Shown: positions 20,933 to 32,902 of the stretch, piece after piece | How positions within the stretch are numbered: the stretch's first letter is position 1 | How the letters are laid out: every line of letters begins with the position of its first letter | Source of the DNA: Charina bottae | Lineage: Eukaryota > Chordata > Lepidosauria > Squamata > Charinaidae | Assembly (NCBI GenBank): GCA_023362775.1 | Contig: JALMGJ010000018.1 | Coordinates: 1,054,001-1,118,000, forward strand | Direction of reading: 5' to 3' | Length of the DNA stretch: 64,000 nt | The notes under the pieces: generated by a model | Told to the model about the DNA's origin: nothing | The model's database searches: none | The model's input: only the letters and a program-made list of their open reading frames with translations | Program-made: the position numbers and the translations under genes

Positions 20933-21522
20933 TGTGAGATGCAAATCAGAGCTCACGAAATAAACCACGCAGTAATTAACAGTATCAAGGTTTATTTTAT
21001 CTTTTGCAAAAGGGTGTCACTCCTGTCGCCACAAGGTTGGCTGACAAGGAGCACACACCTGAACACAAAGACACAGGTTCTTTTTATACCTCACCCCGAC
21101 GTTTTACAATACCTCGGACCGCCTGTAACTTCTCCCAAATTCCCTCCCCTGCATTCCCCCTTCACACCTCCCTTCTTAGGTAAGTCCCAGTTCCCTTCCC
21201 TGTTGATTGGGGACGTGATGACCCTGGAGTTTATGTCTCACTTCCTTCTCTGCGCTCCAAAAGAAAACATTCCTTATTTCTTCTTTACAATGGGGTTTCT
21301 CTCTTGATGAGATTTAGCTGTCTACACAAGTAGAGTTGTTTACCTATCTCTCTCTAGGACGACTTGTGGTTAATTACAGCTCCTTGCAATATTCTGAGTC
21401 ATGACTGTTGAACTTATGATACCCTCTGACTTGACCCATACAGAGGGTTAGAATGAAGTCAAAATGGAGTCACTTATGACAATTATGTAAAAGAATAACT
21501 GTACTCAATTTCACTTCTGACA
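20933..21522 (-). repeat. ERV LTR, central shared copy
   Basis: The same 590-bp LTR serves as 3' LTR of the right unit and 5' LTR of the left unit. Both polypurine tract (21523-21541) and primer site (20912-20929) flank it, as expected after LTR-LTR recombination. Confidence 0.92.
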
Positions 21523-21572
21523 ATTCCCCACTTCTTCTCTTGATACTTTTTATTCTTTTACACCTTAGGACA

Positions 21573-22803
21573 TTAACCTATGCTCCTCAAGATTTTCACT
21601 AAGGAGGGGTTCTTTTCTTTAATTATCCCTAACCTCATGAGTTTGGTATCCCCTGACACAGGTTGTGCAGTCACGGCTATACCCTGAATTGTTTTGTTTA
21701 TCATATTTTGTAGGAGAGGTATCAAGCATGGGACCAACAACCCTCCCAGAGCTAATAAGGCCATAAACACTATTCTTTTCCAATCCCCAAACATCCCTTC
21801 AAACCACCACCCCCATCTCTGTATCAATTTCTTTCCATGTCTGTACAAGGACGAATGCTAGCTTATGCATTCGGTTGGTGATCTCCTCTATGGCTTTATA
21901 TCCAAGTTGCCTAATAAACACAAGACCAATATGGACAATAGTTGTAACTAAGGTCTGTGCAATTTTAAAATTCCCACACATGTATTTGTCCTCTATCATG
22001 TAAGTCCTCTTCCAGGCTTGCCCCCCACAGCCCCCTTTCGGCCAAGGATTCATGTTTATCACTCGGCTTACTTTCATGTTTCTTTTTCTCAATAAGCAAG
22101 TCCCCCTCCACCCTCTGGTGAGGTGATTAATGTTGGAAACTGGAAATGGCCCTTCCCCACATTGTACCGTCCAATTTTTTTTTGTCAGACCTTGGTGGGT
22201 GTCCACACATCCCCGGTCTCAACACCAATCCTATGGACAGGCAAATGCCGTTAGATAAACTCCAACCTGTTTGCCATGCGCACAGCTGTTTTGTCCAGTT
22301 ATCAAAGGGTTCGGGATTTTTACAGGGATTTTGGCTTTTACTATGTACAAGCCACTCCTCAGGTGTTACTTCCGGAATGGCATCACAATTCCCAAACTCC
22401 CCCATATTCCAGGCAAAGGCTATAGCCTTGGAATTATTACGAGGGTATGTTGGGTTCCACGAACCCTGATTTCTTATGCAGAGGTGGGGACCCTGGGTGT
22501 AATGACTCATCCACATTAGGACTGACAGTGTATCTATCATGATGCCAAATGAGGCATCTGTTGGAGAAAGAACTCTTCGAATTCTTCCCAACTCACTATT
22601 ATAGTCCAATTTTCATCTGGAGCTGGGGCCAATATCACAGATTCCAAGTCAGTTGTTTCCCCCCCCCCCAATCTTCAATTATTACTATATCACACTCTTC
22701 TCGACATGTACTGTGGGCAGGAGCACAATCAATGAGAACAGCAGCAGCAGTTACATATACAATTACACTCACAAAACCAACACATTAAGCAAGCAAGCGG
22801 AGA
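21573..22803 (-). pseudogene. ERV env remnant, right unit
   Basis: Copy of 14290-15520 shifted by 7283 bp, with the same frame breaks and the same G11 run. Confidence 0.75.
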
Positions 22804-23123
22804 GTGATGTAGTGTTCAGATGGTCCAGGAGCAGGAAGCAGCATTTGACACCACTCTTTCCTGAAAAGATACATACACCAAAGCCCAACAACAAAAGAGA
22901 CACTGAAGACTGCCCCTCCCACTATATCTTCTATTACTAAGTACATTTATTTAACTGCATCGGATGGCACCACCGTCCACTGGGTAGGGGCTGGCACGGG
23001 CCCTTTGGCTCTGGAATGATGAGTCCACCCCTTCTCAGCCATTCGTAGTAAAGTTTCAGGTTAGCAGGATCTGGAATGGACATTCCCACTTTGGTTTCAG
23101 CTTGTCCTCCTTCCAGGTCTTAA

Positions 23124-24757
23124 TCAGCACCCACTGGTCCGCTTTGAAGGAATGCACTGGGAAGTCCAAGGGTGTGTGTGTTTGAGTCTCTGTTTAAGAC
23201 AAACAAGATTCTGGGACAGTTTCTGTACGTAATGCCTCACAAATACATCTGACAATTCCACCCTGGGCAATCCCATCCTCCCCTCATATGGCTGGCCAAA
23301 CATCATTTCATATGCAAGAGACCCCCACATCCTTCCTGGGCTGAGTGCGAATTCTGAGAAGAGCCAAAGGCAAACATGCAGTCCATGGCAGCCTGGTTTC
23401 TTTAATCAATTTAGTTAAAGTCAATTTTAACCTTTGGTTAGCTCTTTCAGTCATCCCATGCCTAGGAATGACCTGTTCTAATAGGATTCTACATGTTGTG
23501 TTTGCATTAGCCTTTGCACAGGGATAAGCCTCCACCCATAGTGTCAGATACCAATAGATATTTCATTCTCCCAGACTGGGGAAGTTTTGTGTAATCTACT
23601 TGGATCCTCTGGAAGGGTCTGAGAGAGAGTTCCCTCCCTCCAGGCACAGTATTTCTCATTGCTCCCTTATTTACTTTTAGGCAGGTTAAACAACCCCTCA
23701 CCACTTGGGCAGCAATGGTATGTGTCCCCTTACATGTGTAGCTAGTCGGTACCATATCCACCATCCCCTGTGTTCCCCAGTGACTTCCCGCATGTAGGGT
23801 CTCCATTACTTTTCTCATCAGAGGTTTATTCAGGACCTGTTTTCCCTCCGGGGTATACACCTACTATTCTCTTCCTTAAATCCCTTTTCCCTCATCCAAT
23901 CTTCCTCTGAAGTCAGGAAAGAAGGTATCCTGACATCAGGGAGGGTTGGAGTCAGTAGCAGTATTATCTCTTCTTCTGCCGCTATCCTTGCCTCCTCATC
24001 TGCTAGGTTATTTCCTACAGCCTCGAAAGACCCCCCCCCCCTTTTGGTGCCCATAAACATGGACTACCGCTAACTGACTGGGGAGTTTGGAGGCTTCCAA
24101 CACATCAGCCACCAGATGCTTTTTATCACTTCCTTTCCCTTGCTATTACTCAAACCTCTCTCTTTCCATATTTTCCCAAAAGTGTGTGGTATTCCAAACC
24201 TCACAGTCTGGGCTGACCACTCAACAGGTAAAGATTCTGCTTCCAACCATGTCCACCCAATCCCATCAACCACTGCATATCCATTTTCTCTTTTACCATC
24301 CTCCACCCGGGAGCTTCTATCTATAAATAATACTTCCCCTGTGTCTAAAGGAATGTCCTTCAGATCTTCCCTTATCTTGGTTTGCAAGTCTATTACATTG
24401 ACACAATCATGTTCTGGCTGTCGGTTTCCACCCCTTTTCCCTGACATGAACTGAGCCATAAGTTTACACAAGAAAGCAACTGGCTTCTGCTTCCCCCCCC
24501 AACCCCAGGCTTGGGTTTAAATTGTGGTCAGTGGTGATTATGAGGCTTGGATCTTCAATCAGAATTGCCTTATACTTAATGAGTCTCGTATTGCTAAGCC
24601 ACTTGTGGGCTTGTTGCTGTAATATTGCCTTAACCTGATGGAAGCTCAATACTACTAAAGCTCCTCCAAACATAATCTTCCTACTTTCTGCCACCAGTAG
24701 GGCAGTGGCAGCTGTAGCTTGGACACAGCAGGAGCTTTGAGAAAGCCACCTTCAATA
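23124..24757 (-). pseudogene. ERV pol 3' part: RT connection, RNase H, integrase (right unit)
   Basis: Copy of 15841-17474 with identical defects, including the run of ten C that shifts the frame between RNase H and integrase. Confidence 0.82.
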
Positions 24758-26448
24758 AAAACAAAAACACTAAAGACAAAACTTCCAGGGTTTAGGCTTA
24801 TCTCTAAGCAACCTGGTTGGGGGTTGTGACAGTGACAATTATCTCAGTGGCCAAATAACACAGCCACGTTGAGTAGAAACATTGGCACATAGCACTATAA
24901 AATTCCCAATTAATTTCCTAAAAAAAAACCCCTAAAAGGCTAAAACTGCGCATTGGCATAATGTATTTTAATAATAATTTGACTGCTTTTGCAGGAAAGA
25001 AATTCCCAAAAAGAAACAAAACAAAATCATCAGATAGATTATGCCAATCCATGGAGGCTCTACTACAGCCAGATTTTTATCAAAAACATCTTTTTTTTTT
25101 TTTTTTACTATTCACACACCACACAGTTCAACAAACTGAAAACACACACACACAAACATACACCTACATTCCCTTTGTCTCTTTGTTGGAAGGGTCAACA
25201 TCAGCATAATTCTCGGGTTACCTTCTTCAGCAACATCCCAAAACTTTCTACAACTTTCCACCTAGCCTTCTTATACATACCAATTCTTTCTTTTGTTATC
25301 TTGAACCTATTTATCGGGGATGCAGATTTCTCCCCCTTTCTTTCTCTTTTCTTCCTTTCGTCCTCTGAATCCCTTAGATCCAGACACGCAACACATGCCT
25401 TCAAGCTTTCCGAATCACATTTCTTAAACCTTCTTCTCATACTTTCTTCTTCCTTCCTTCACCTATCTTTCTTTCTCTCCTTCCCTTCCCCAGGACACTT
25501 TTCTCCCTTTCTCAGGACACTTTTCAGCAAAATGTCCCAACTTATTACACTTATACCACTTTCTATCCATTCCCTCTCTCCTTCTTCTTCTTTCACCCTC
25601 AAGCAGCTTCAACAAGAAGTGGGGCTTGGGTGAGACAAGGAGCTCTCAGTCCTCTTATTATACACATGCAAGTTTGTACAAATTACAACACACAAACAAA
25701 AACTCACATGAGCCCTTAACTTTAACAAAACACGTCTATGGGAGAATCTGGCACATATATAAAAAAATATGGGTAAAAACTTTCCCTCTCCTGCACATGG
25801 AGACCAGGGCTTTTGCTGTTTTCTCAATGCTTCCACCATTGCCCAGTGCCGCTGTCTTTAAATGGGCAATGCTTTCTTAAAACAAACCTGACCGCTCCAG
25901 TAAACATACCTCATGACCTCCCCAGTTTAAATTTGCTGCAAGGGCTGGGGAAACACAAGGGAGATTCCGCAACAAATCTAACTCCCTCATCTACATTCCC
26001 TTTTCCCTTACTATTCCAATTTCCCAAATTCATTTCAATATCTGTCTAATCTGTGGGTACAGAAAGTAAATACAATACAAGTAAAAGTACTTTTACCCTA
26101 GTCTTCAGTTTGCCTCTGCAACTCTGAGTCTTCCTTTGAACTCCCCCTGCTCCCCCTTCCTCTCTTCCTCCTAGAGCCCGTAACCAGCAAACTAAAGACA
26201 GGCAGAAGGAGTGGGGGTAGAGACAGACACACATACCCCAGACAACAAAAGTCTCCCTATGCCTCCTCCTCTTCAACCCAGAAGCAACATGCATTCACTG
26301 CACACAAAATACACACAAATCCAAAAGACAAATACTCACAAACAAACAGACTATTATTTCATCAGGGTGGTAGATTTTACCCAAAACTGAACATATTCTG
26401 ACTCCTCCTCTGGCAAAGACTCTTTATTCTTAACATAGATGTTTAGGG
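24758..26448 (-). other. 1.7-kb segment replacing the RT core (right unit)
   Basis: Copy of 17475-19165, including the altered zinc knuckle and the run of 16 A. Its presence in both units shows that the replacement predates the tandem duplication. Confidence 0.65.
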
Positions 26449-26454
26449 CTTGTT

Positions 26455-26745
26455 TTACCCACTTCTCCCATAAGCTAAACTTGAGCCTGTAATTCTTTTT
26501 CTACACCTCTTAATTTTTCCTCGGGCTTTTCCAAATGTTACTTCCATAGGCTCTGTTAGAGGTGCCATGAAAGCTTTCCCCGTTACTCCTGAAATTTTTA
26601 AAGAATTTTTAGTCAATTTGACCCCTTTCGGGAGGACTGCCATGGAAGTCCGGGTAGCGCCAGTGTCTACCAAGAAGACCACGTTCTCTTCATCCCGTCC
26701 CACCTTTAGATTTACCAAGGGCTCTCTATGGGACTCGAAGCTCAA
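26455..26745 (-). pseudogene. ERV protease (right unit)
   Basis: Copy of 19172-19462 with the same DTGA motif. Confidence 0.8.
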
Positions 26746-26760
26746 GAGCCCCTGACACCC

Positions 26761-27690
26761 CTAGTCTTCACTTTCCTCATACAATTCAAACACTTTCTGT
26801 TCCTTCTCCTGTTTCCTCAATCTCTGAGGACAGTCCCGGGGAAAATTCCCTTCCTGCTCACAAGCAAAACACCTCCTTTGGACTCTTCTCTGCATCCCGC
26901 TGATTTCCCTCCTGTCTTTCCTTATACCCATACCCCTGCCTCTCACTGCTCTTCCCTTTCCTTCGTATCTACCATCCTCTCGGGTCCCTGTGGCCGGGCT
27001 AGGTTTGGTTTGTTCTAACTTTCTATCCATAAACTGATTCACTGCCGAAAGCAGTATTTTTCCCTCGCTTCTAGCCCTTTCCGCGTCCCTATTCACATAC
27101 ACTTTCTGCGCTTCTATCAACAAGGTGGTTATAGGGGTCCCTGCCCAATTATCCATCTTTTGTATTTTCTTTTGAATGTCTGGCCAAATTCCTCGGTCCT
27201 GCAGGTTTCCTTGAACCGATAGTGGGCTCAGAAGTGTTTGGAAGGGAGTAGAGAGGGAACTGGGTTCTTGGTTTCCTGATGCCTCCTTTGCTGCCTCCAT
27301 CTCCAGCACCAGCACCCTGGCGGGTGGAGCTGGTGGCCAATCTGGCCAAGCAACATGAAACCAAGGAGCTACATAGGGCAATTCAGTGGCTAATTCCTTT
27401 TTATTAGTTATATAATCCCTGATGTGTTCAATCCAGAAAGGGTCTGACTCACCAAATTTATTCCACCGGTAGGTTGGTTCTAAAATTATATATTCTGGCC
27501 ATTTCTCAACACATAGGTTAACCATAGTCTCTCTATTAAGTTCTTTTGTCCAAGGGCGGAGGTGGTCTTCCGCCCACTGATCTAACAAAAATCTTAAAGG
27601 GGAAATTGATGGTATTTTAGGCTTTTCCCCTGTCTCCCCTACATTCCCCCGCCCTTTTCTCTGTGCTAGCTTAGAATTCTTTGAACCCAT
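26761..27690 (-). CDS. ERV Gag, internally shortened (right unit)
   Basis: Copy of the 309-codon gag at 19478-20407, with the same missing capsid and the same His-to-Asn knuckle. This unit has the outermost 5' LTR, so if the array is transcribed, gag from this copy would be first on the RNA. Confidence 0.8.
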   Translation of the reverse strand: MGSKNSKLAQRKGRGNVGETGEKPKIPSISPLRFLLDQWAEDHLRPWTKELNRETMVNLCVEKWPEYIILEPTYRWNKFGESDPFWIEHIRDYITNKKELATELPYVAPWFHVAWPDWPPAPPARVLVLEMEAAKEASGNQEPSSLSTPFQTLLSPLSVQGNLQDRGIWPDIQKKIQKMDNWAGTPITTLLIEAQKVYVNRDAERARSEGKILLSAVNQFMDRKLEQTKPSPATGTREDGRYEGKGRAVRGRGMGIRKDRREISGMQRRVQRRCFACEQEGNFPRDCPQRLRKQEKEQKVFELYEESED

Positions 27691-28194
27691 TTGGTCCCTT
27701 GACCGTCGACCGTGAGTGATGAACTACGGTTCTTTTGACCTCCACGCACACACACAATCAACCGTCCCAAGCCTGACCGGACTCAGTGGACGTTCCAACA
27801 CTTGAGCCACGGAACTGCAGGTATGGGTCTCAGGTTAGCCGTTCAGGAAGGCTTCTACTCTTCCCTACGGTATCTCAACATTCACACGAGGTCTCACACC
27901 GCAAACAATCCCCTCTAACCACCCAGGGTACTCTGTCCCAGACAAAAGAGTCTTACCTGGACCCGTGCGCACGAAGTTACTTGGTTGGTCTGTTCGGGTT
28001 CTCCACCGGTTCCCTGAACCGCTTTCCAATGGGCTAGAGTTGGGGTTTTCCTTGGAAGCTGGTAATTACTGCGTGTATGTCTCGGGACGGAGTCGCAAAG
28101 GGGTCAGCTCAGACTGCTGAGCCTGCAGGCAGCTGAAATCAGCCGGCGCGCCCCTAACAAGGACAGAGTCCTGCCGGCCCCCTTGGACTCCTGG

Positions 28195-28212
28195 ATCCCG
28201 GACGAGCCCCCA
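28195..28212 (-). other. ERV primer binding site, tRNA-Pro type (right unit)
   Basis: Same 18-base sequence as 20912-20929, next to the outermost 5' LTR. Confidence 0.93.
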
Positions 28213-28215
28213 AAT

Positions 28216-28805
28216 TGTGAGATGCAAATCAGAGCTCACGAAATAAACCACGCAGTAATTAACAGTATCAAGGTTTATTTTATCTTTTGCAAAAGGGTGT
28301 CACTCCTGTCGCCACAAGGTTGGCTGACAAGGAGCACACACCTGAACACAAAGACACAGGTTCTTTTTATACCTCACCCCGACGTTTTACAATACCTCGG
28401 ACCGCCTGTAACTTCTCCCAAATTCCCTCCCCTGCATTCCCCCTTCACACCTCCCTTCTTAGGTAAGTCCCAGTTCCCTTCCCTGTTGATTGGGGACGTG
28501 ATGACCCTGGAGTTTATGTCTCACTTCCTTCTCTGCGCTCCAAAAGAAAACATTCCTTATTTCTTCTTTACAATGGGGTTTCTCTCTTGATGAGATTTAG
28601 CTGTCTACACAAGTAGAGTTGTTTACCTATCTCTCTCTAGGACGACTTGTGGTTAATTACAGCTCCTTGCAATATTCTGAGTCATGACTGTTGAACTTAT
28701 GATACCCTCTGACTTGACCCATACAGAGGGTTAGAATGAAGTCAAAATGGAGTCACTTATGACAATTATGTAAAAGAATAACTGTACTCAATTTCACTTC
28801 TGACA
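28216..28805 (-). repeat. ERV LTR, right copy (5' LTR of the array)
   Basis: Third 590-bp LTR. Its U3 end (TGTCAG on the minus strand) abuts the ACAG target copy at 28806-28809. Confidence 0.92.
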
Positions 28806-28809
28806 ACAG
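28806..28809. other. Right target-site duplication of the ERV array (ACAG)
   Basis: Matches 13646-13649. Confidence 0.85.
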
Positions 28810-28932
28810 AGACAGATAGCCTCAGCATAATTTGCATAGGCAAAAAGAACAGCAGAGCAGAGAAACAAAGAAGACACGAGCAAAGCAAGGCAGTGTTTTA
28901 CAACACAAAAGGACATGTTAATATATGTATAC

Positions 28933-29418
28933 CAGGGCTTTCCAAACTCTGTGTCGTGACACAATACTGTGTCGCCTGGGGGCCCCAAGTGTGTCGCGTG
29001 ACAACCCGGAAGCACCACCAGGTTGCCGCACGGCGGCAGTGGCTGCCCCTTCGAAAGGGCAAGCTCTGGGGACCCCGAAAATGCCCTCGGTTCCAGCAGG
29101 GAGGCGAAAAGCCTCACCGCGTGCGCGCGCACAATGCCGGGCTTTCCGGCACTCAGCTGATCGGCGGGGAGAATTTCCACCCCGGCCCCCAGCGCAGATC
29201 AGCTGTGAGCCCGAAAGCCCGGCAGCGTGCATGCATGGGGAGGCTTTTCGCCTCCCTGCAGGAACCAAGGGCATTTTCGGGGTCCCCGGAGCCTGCCCTT
29301 TCGAAGGGGCAGCCGCTGCCACCGCAGTGGCAACCCGGAAGCACCGCCACCGGCACTTCCGGGTTTTTTGGGGGCCGCCGTTGGTGTGTCGCCAACTGCA
29401 AAAGTTTGGAAAGCCCTG
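28933..29418. mobile_element. hAT-type palindromic MITE, GC-rich, 486 bp
   Basis: The termini CAGGGCTTTCCAAACT and AGTTTGGAAAGCCCTG are a perfect 16-bp inverted repeat. The 8-bp flanks (ATGTATAC and ATATATAT) match at 6 of 8 positions, weak support for a hAT duplication. Most of the interior also pairs with itself, so the whole element is one long imperfect hairpin. It has no transposase. A shorter relative lies at 39026-39187. Confidence 0.8.
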
Positions 29419-30033
29419 ATATATATCTTTTTACATATAGGTTAGAACAATTATTCACCATGGTAACCCACTTATCAGTCCTAAAACAAACAAAAGATTG
29501 AACTCTGAACCCAGCGAAAACTTAAGGAAAACAAAAGAATGCCTTGGAATGCCAGACTTGCTGGCACCACAATCCTGTGATCCAAATTTTTGTTTCTAGC
29601 TAGCAGGATATTTTCTGATTCAAATTCTTTTAAATCATAAAACCATAATATTCACTACTAAAAGATTGGTGGATCAGAAGGGCTTAGGTCATTTCTCTGA
29701 TTCCTGGGAGAGTCGGGACTGAGGGCACCTCCTTGGGACACACATTCTCCAGGCTGGGAGCTGCCCAGGAGCGGGTCCTTTCCCACATCCACAACAGCCA
29801 ACTCCAGGAGCATCTTCAAAAGGGATGATCCAAGTAACTGGGCAGGTTCATAGCAGGAGAGGTGGTCCCATAGGTAACTAGGCCCTGAGATGTTTACAGC
29901 TTCAAAAATCAACATCAGCACCTGAAATTGTGCCCAGCAGACAACGGGCAGCCAGGGCAGTGTTCAGTACAGGCAAACTGTGACACATACATACCCCATG
30001 CTTTGTACTGCTTTGGCACTTGGTACCCAGCAA
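29419..30033. other. Gene-free interval with degraded L2/CR1 piece
   Basis: At about 29655-29925 the minus strand reads GPSYLWDHLS, like the GPGYL block of the L2 copies, but with many changes. Nothing else recognised. Confidence 0.4.
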
Positions 30034-30093
30034 GGGGCGTAGTGGCTCAGCGGGTAAGATGCCAGGCTTGTCGATCGGAAGATAATAAAAAAA

Positions 30094-30124
<31 letters not shown>

Positions 30125-30408
30125 GTTGGAGGTTCAAATTCCTAGCCCCACGTGACAGAGTGAGCTCCCGCACCCGCCCCAGCTCTTGCCAACCTAGCAA
30201 TTCGAAAGCATGCAAATGCAAGCAGATGAATAGGTACCACTTCAGTGGGAAGGTAACAGCGTTCCGTGTGCATCATGCCGGCCACATGACCGCGGAAGCA
30301 TCTTCGGACAACGCTGGCTCTGCGGCTAACAAACGGAGATGAGCACCAGCCCCTAGAGTCGGACACGACTGCACAAATGTGCGGGGGGAACCTTTACCTT
30401 TACCTATA
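30034..30408 (+). mobile_element. tRNA-derived SINE (Sauria/Squam type) with AAAT array inside the head
   Basis: The head GGGGCGTAGTGGCTCAGCGG and tail GGGGGGAACCTTTACCTTTA define a full-length copy. About ten AAAT units (30085-30124) sit between GATCGGAAGAT and the B box, splitting the tRNA-like promoter region. Confidence 0.85.
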
Positions 30409-30510
30409 TACGGTCCACCTGTCCTTAAACTCTCAGAGACAGAGAAATACAGATGTTACTGTATGTCATGTGCCCACATACAAGATCTTACATGACTATC
30501 ACTACTGCTT

Positions 30511-32057
30511 TTGGAGGAGAGGAAATTGGATTGCATTAGGATAGATGGTGCACCCCCTCCTCAAGAAGGGGTGGTGCACCCCCTCCTCAAGAAGCCATCG
30601 CTGGACCCTACAGTGTTGGATAACTTTCGTCCTGTCTCCCACCTCCCCTTTTTGGGGAAGGTGGTTGAGAAAGTGGTGGCATTACAGCTCCAGAGGATTC
30701 TGGATGATACGGATTATCTAGACCCCTTTCAGTCAGGGTTCAGGCCGGGATATGGGGTAGAAACTGCATTGGTCGCACTTACTGATGATCTCTGGCGGGC
30801 ACGGGATGGAGGCAGCGCATCCATCCTGGCTCTTCTTGACCTCTCAGAGGCTTTCGATACCATCGACCATGGTATCCTTTTGGGACGGCTTAGGGGGTTG
30901 GGGGTGGGCGGCGTGGTTTTACGCTGGTTCACCTCCTTCCTCCAGGGCCGATCCCAATCGGTGGTTATAGGAGATGAGAGGTCCGACCCTCGGCCCCTAC
31001 TTTGTGGGGTGCCGCAGGGTTCGGTTCTCTCCCCTCTCCTATTTAATATCTACATGAAACCGCTGGGTGAGATCATCCACCAACACGCGATGAGGTATCA
31101 TCAGTATGCTGATGATACTCAATTATATATCTCCATCCCGGGTGAGTTAAGTGATGCAGTGGCTGCCCTTTCTCAGTGTCTGAAGGCTGTGGGGGCCTGG
31201 ATGGGGAACAACAGGCTTCAGCTGAACCCTGGTAAGACGGAGTGGCTGTGGATTGATGGTGCCTCGAGATCCAGGGAGTTGTCATCTCTAGATCTGGATG
31301 GGGTGGCACTACCCCATTCAGACAAAGTGCGGAAGCTGGGTGTCCTTCTGGACTCACGACTCCTGCTTGAAGAGCAGGTGGCAGCCGTGGCCAGAAGGGC
31401 ATTTGTACAACTTGGAGTTGTGCGCCAGCTACGCCCTTTCCTGGACCGAGACGCCCTCCGTACAGTCACTCATGCCCTGGTCATCTCCCACATAGACTAT
31501 TGCAATGCGCTCTACATGGGGCTACCCTTGAAGAGCATCCGGAAGCTTCAACTGGTCCAGAATGCGGCTGCGCGCGCAGTTATGGGTGCCCCAAGGTCGG
31601 CACATGTGACACCTCTGCTGCGCGAGCTGCATTGGTTACCGGTTTGCTTCCGGGTCCAATTCAAGGTGTTGGTTGTCACCTTTAAAGCCCTACATGGCAT
31701 GGGACCAGGTTACCTAAAGGACCGCCTCATCCCCAGAGCATCGACCCGCTCCACCCGGTTATGCAGAGAGGGCTTGCTTCGGACCCCGTCTATAAGAGAA
31801 TTCCACCTGACGGGGTCCAGGAGGCGGGCCTTCTCGACAGTGGCACCCGCCCTCTGGAATATTCTGCCCCTGGAGGTGAGGCTAGCCCCCACACTTATGA
31901 CCTTCCGGAAACAACTGAAGACCTGGCTCTGCCACCTCGCTTGGGATGGGGGGAGTAATAGCTCCTCTTGGGGTTTGCTTGCTCCGTAGAGTTCTTTAAA
32001 ACCTAACATCAGAGCCTCTTGGATCTTATATATTTAATTAAATTATGTATACGGTTC
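30511..32057 (+). mobile_element. L2/CR1-clade LINE with continuous 3' RT frame
   Basis: A 5'-truncated LINE whose RT frame stays open to 31989. The visible RT blocks are LLDLSEAFDTIDH (catalytic Asp), GVPQGSVLSPLLFNIYM, YHQYADDTQLY (both Asp retained) and NPGKTEWLW. The C-terminal region then follows with ELHWLPVCFRVQFK and PALWNILPLEVRL. No endonuclease domain is present. The coding similarity starts after a short tandem duplication near 30548-30594. The open frame suggests a young insertion, but this truncated copy cannot move by itself. Confidence 0.88.
30548..30594. repeat. Short tandem duplication at the 5' edge of the L2 copy
   Basis: GGTGCACCCCCTCCTCAAGA occurs twice, 25 bp apart, at the point where RT similarity begins. 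It probably arose during the insertion. Confidence 0.7.
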
Positions 32058-32086
32058 GGAAAGCTGCTGGGTTGGTTTCTCTAGCA

Positions 32087-32184
32087 CAGTGTTTCTCAAC
32101 CTTAGTAACTTTAAGATGGCTGGCTGGGGAATTCTGGGAGTTGGAGTCCACACATCTTAAAGTTGTCAAGGTGGAGAAACACTG
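32087..32184. mobile_element. Palindromic hAT MITE (CAGTGTTTCTCAACC family)
   Basis: Begins CAGTGTTTCTCAACCTTAG and ends GAGAAACACTG. The middle carries the typical GGGGAATTCTGGGAGTTG core. This family recurs at 42605, 52767 and 57347. Confidence 0.82.
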
Positions 32185-32902
32185 CTCCAGCGGCTACAGG
32201 GCTTGTAGCCTTCCCTGGTGATGTTCCCCAGCTCCCTGCCCTGAGAAGCTCCATGGAAGGTGGCTTCTGATCAGACAGCAGCTGCAGACAGAACTGCGGG
32301 CGGGTCTTCCCTTAATTGCCCACTCAGTCCATCTGGTGAGCTGGTAACATCAGCACCTGGCCACGGAGAAGGTTTCATCCGTGGCGGCCACAGCACTGCA
32401 TCGCTTCCCATTGGCCCTAGCGCCCTCCGGGTAAGTTGGCAGCATTCAAAACTTCAACTTTTTGCCAGCTATGCATGGCTCCCTCCCCACAGTATCTATT
32501 GGAGCTTTCATCAAGCAGTAGCAGTTGTAGGATTTATGGGAGAAAGAAATCACTCTGGGGTCAAGAAATTTCTCCCATGGGTTTGCAATTTCCAACCTCA
32601 TCTTTTCCCTTCTTCAGACTTTCTTAACCCTGCTGCTTGCTTATTAAAACCTCCCCTTTTTTTGGCTTTCCACCAGCTCAATGTTAAAAATGTGTTGCAC
32701 CAAACAGCATGGCATTCTACGTTAGCTAACCTGGGGTCTAAGGAAGGATCAAAGATTGGAATCGTCTTGGGCTAAATGAAGCATTTCCAGCCTGCTTGCC
32801 CCAAAGCAGCCTGCTTCCCATGAACGATGAACTCAGATATTTGGTTCAAATTCAGTCTAACCAAAACCAAAGACTCAATTTGCATCGCACTAAACTGGAT
32901 TA

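Larger units (their letters stand above)
13650..28805 (-). mobile_element. Tandem gammaretrovirus-like ERV: LTR-int-LTR-int-LTR
   Basis: Three 590-bp LTRs at 13650-14239, 20933-21522 and 28216-28805 enclose two internal regions of 6693 bp. The repeat period is exactly 7283 bp. I see no base difference between the two units where I compared them, including C11 and T16 homopolymers. Both internal regions run on the minus strand: primer site, gag, protease, RT connection/RNase H, integrase, env, polypurine tract. A single ACAG duplication bounds the whole array, so it probably arose from one insertion followed by unequal LTR-LTR recombination. An assembly duplication is the main alternative. Confidence 0.92.

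Noticed and set aside
13650..28805. A segmental duplication of host DNA
   Set aside because: The repeated unit starts and ends exactly at LTR boundaries and no host flank is duplicated.
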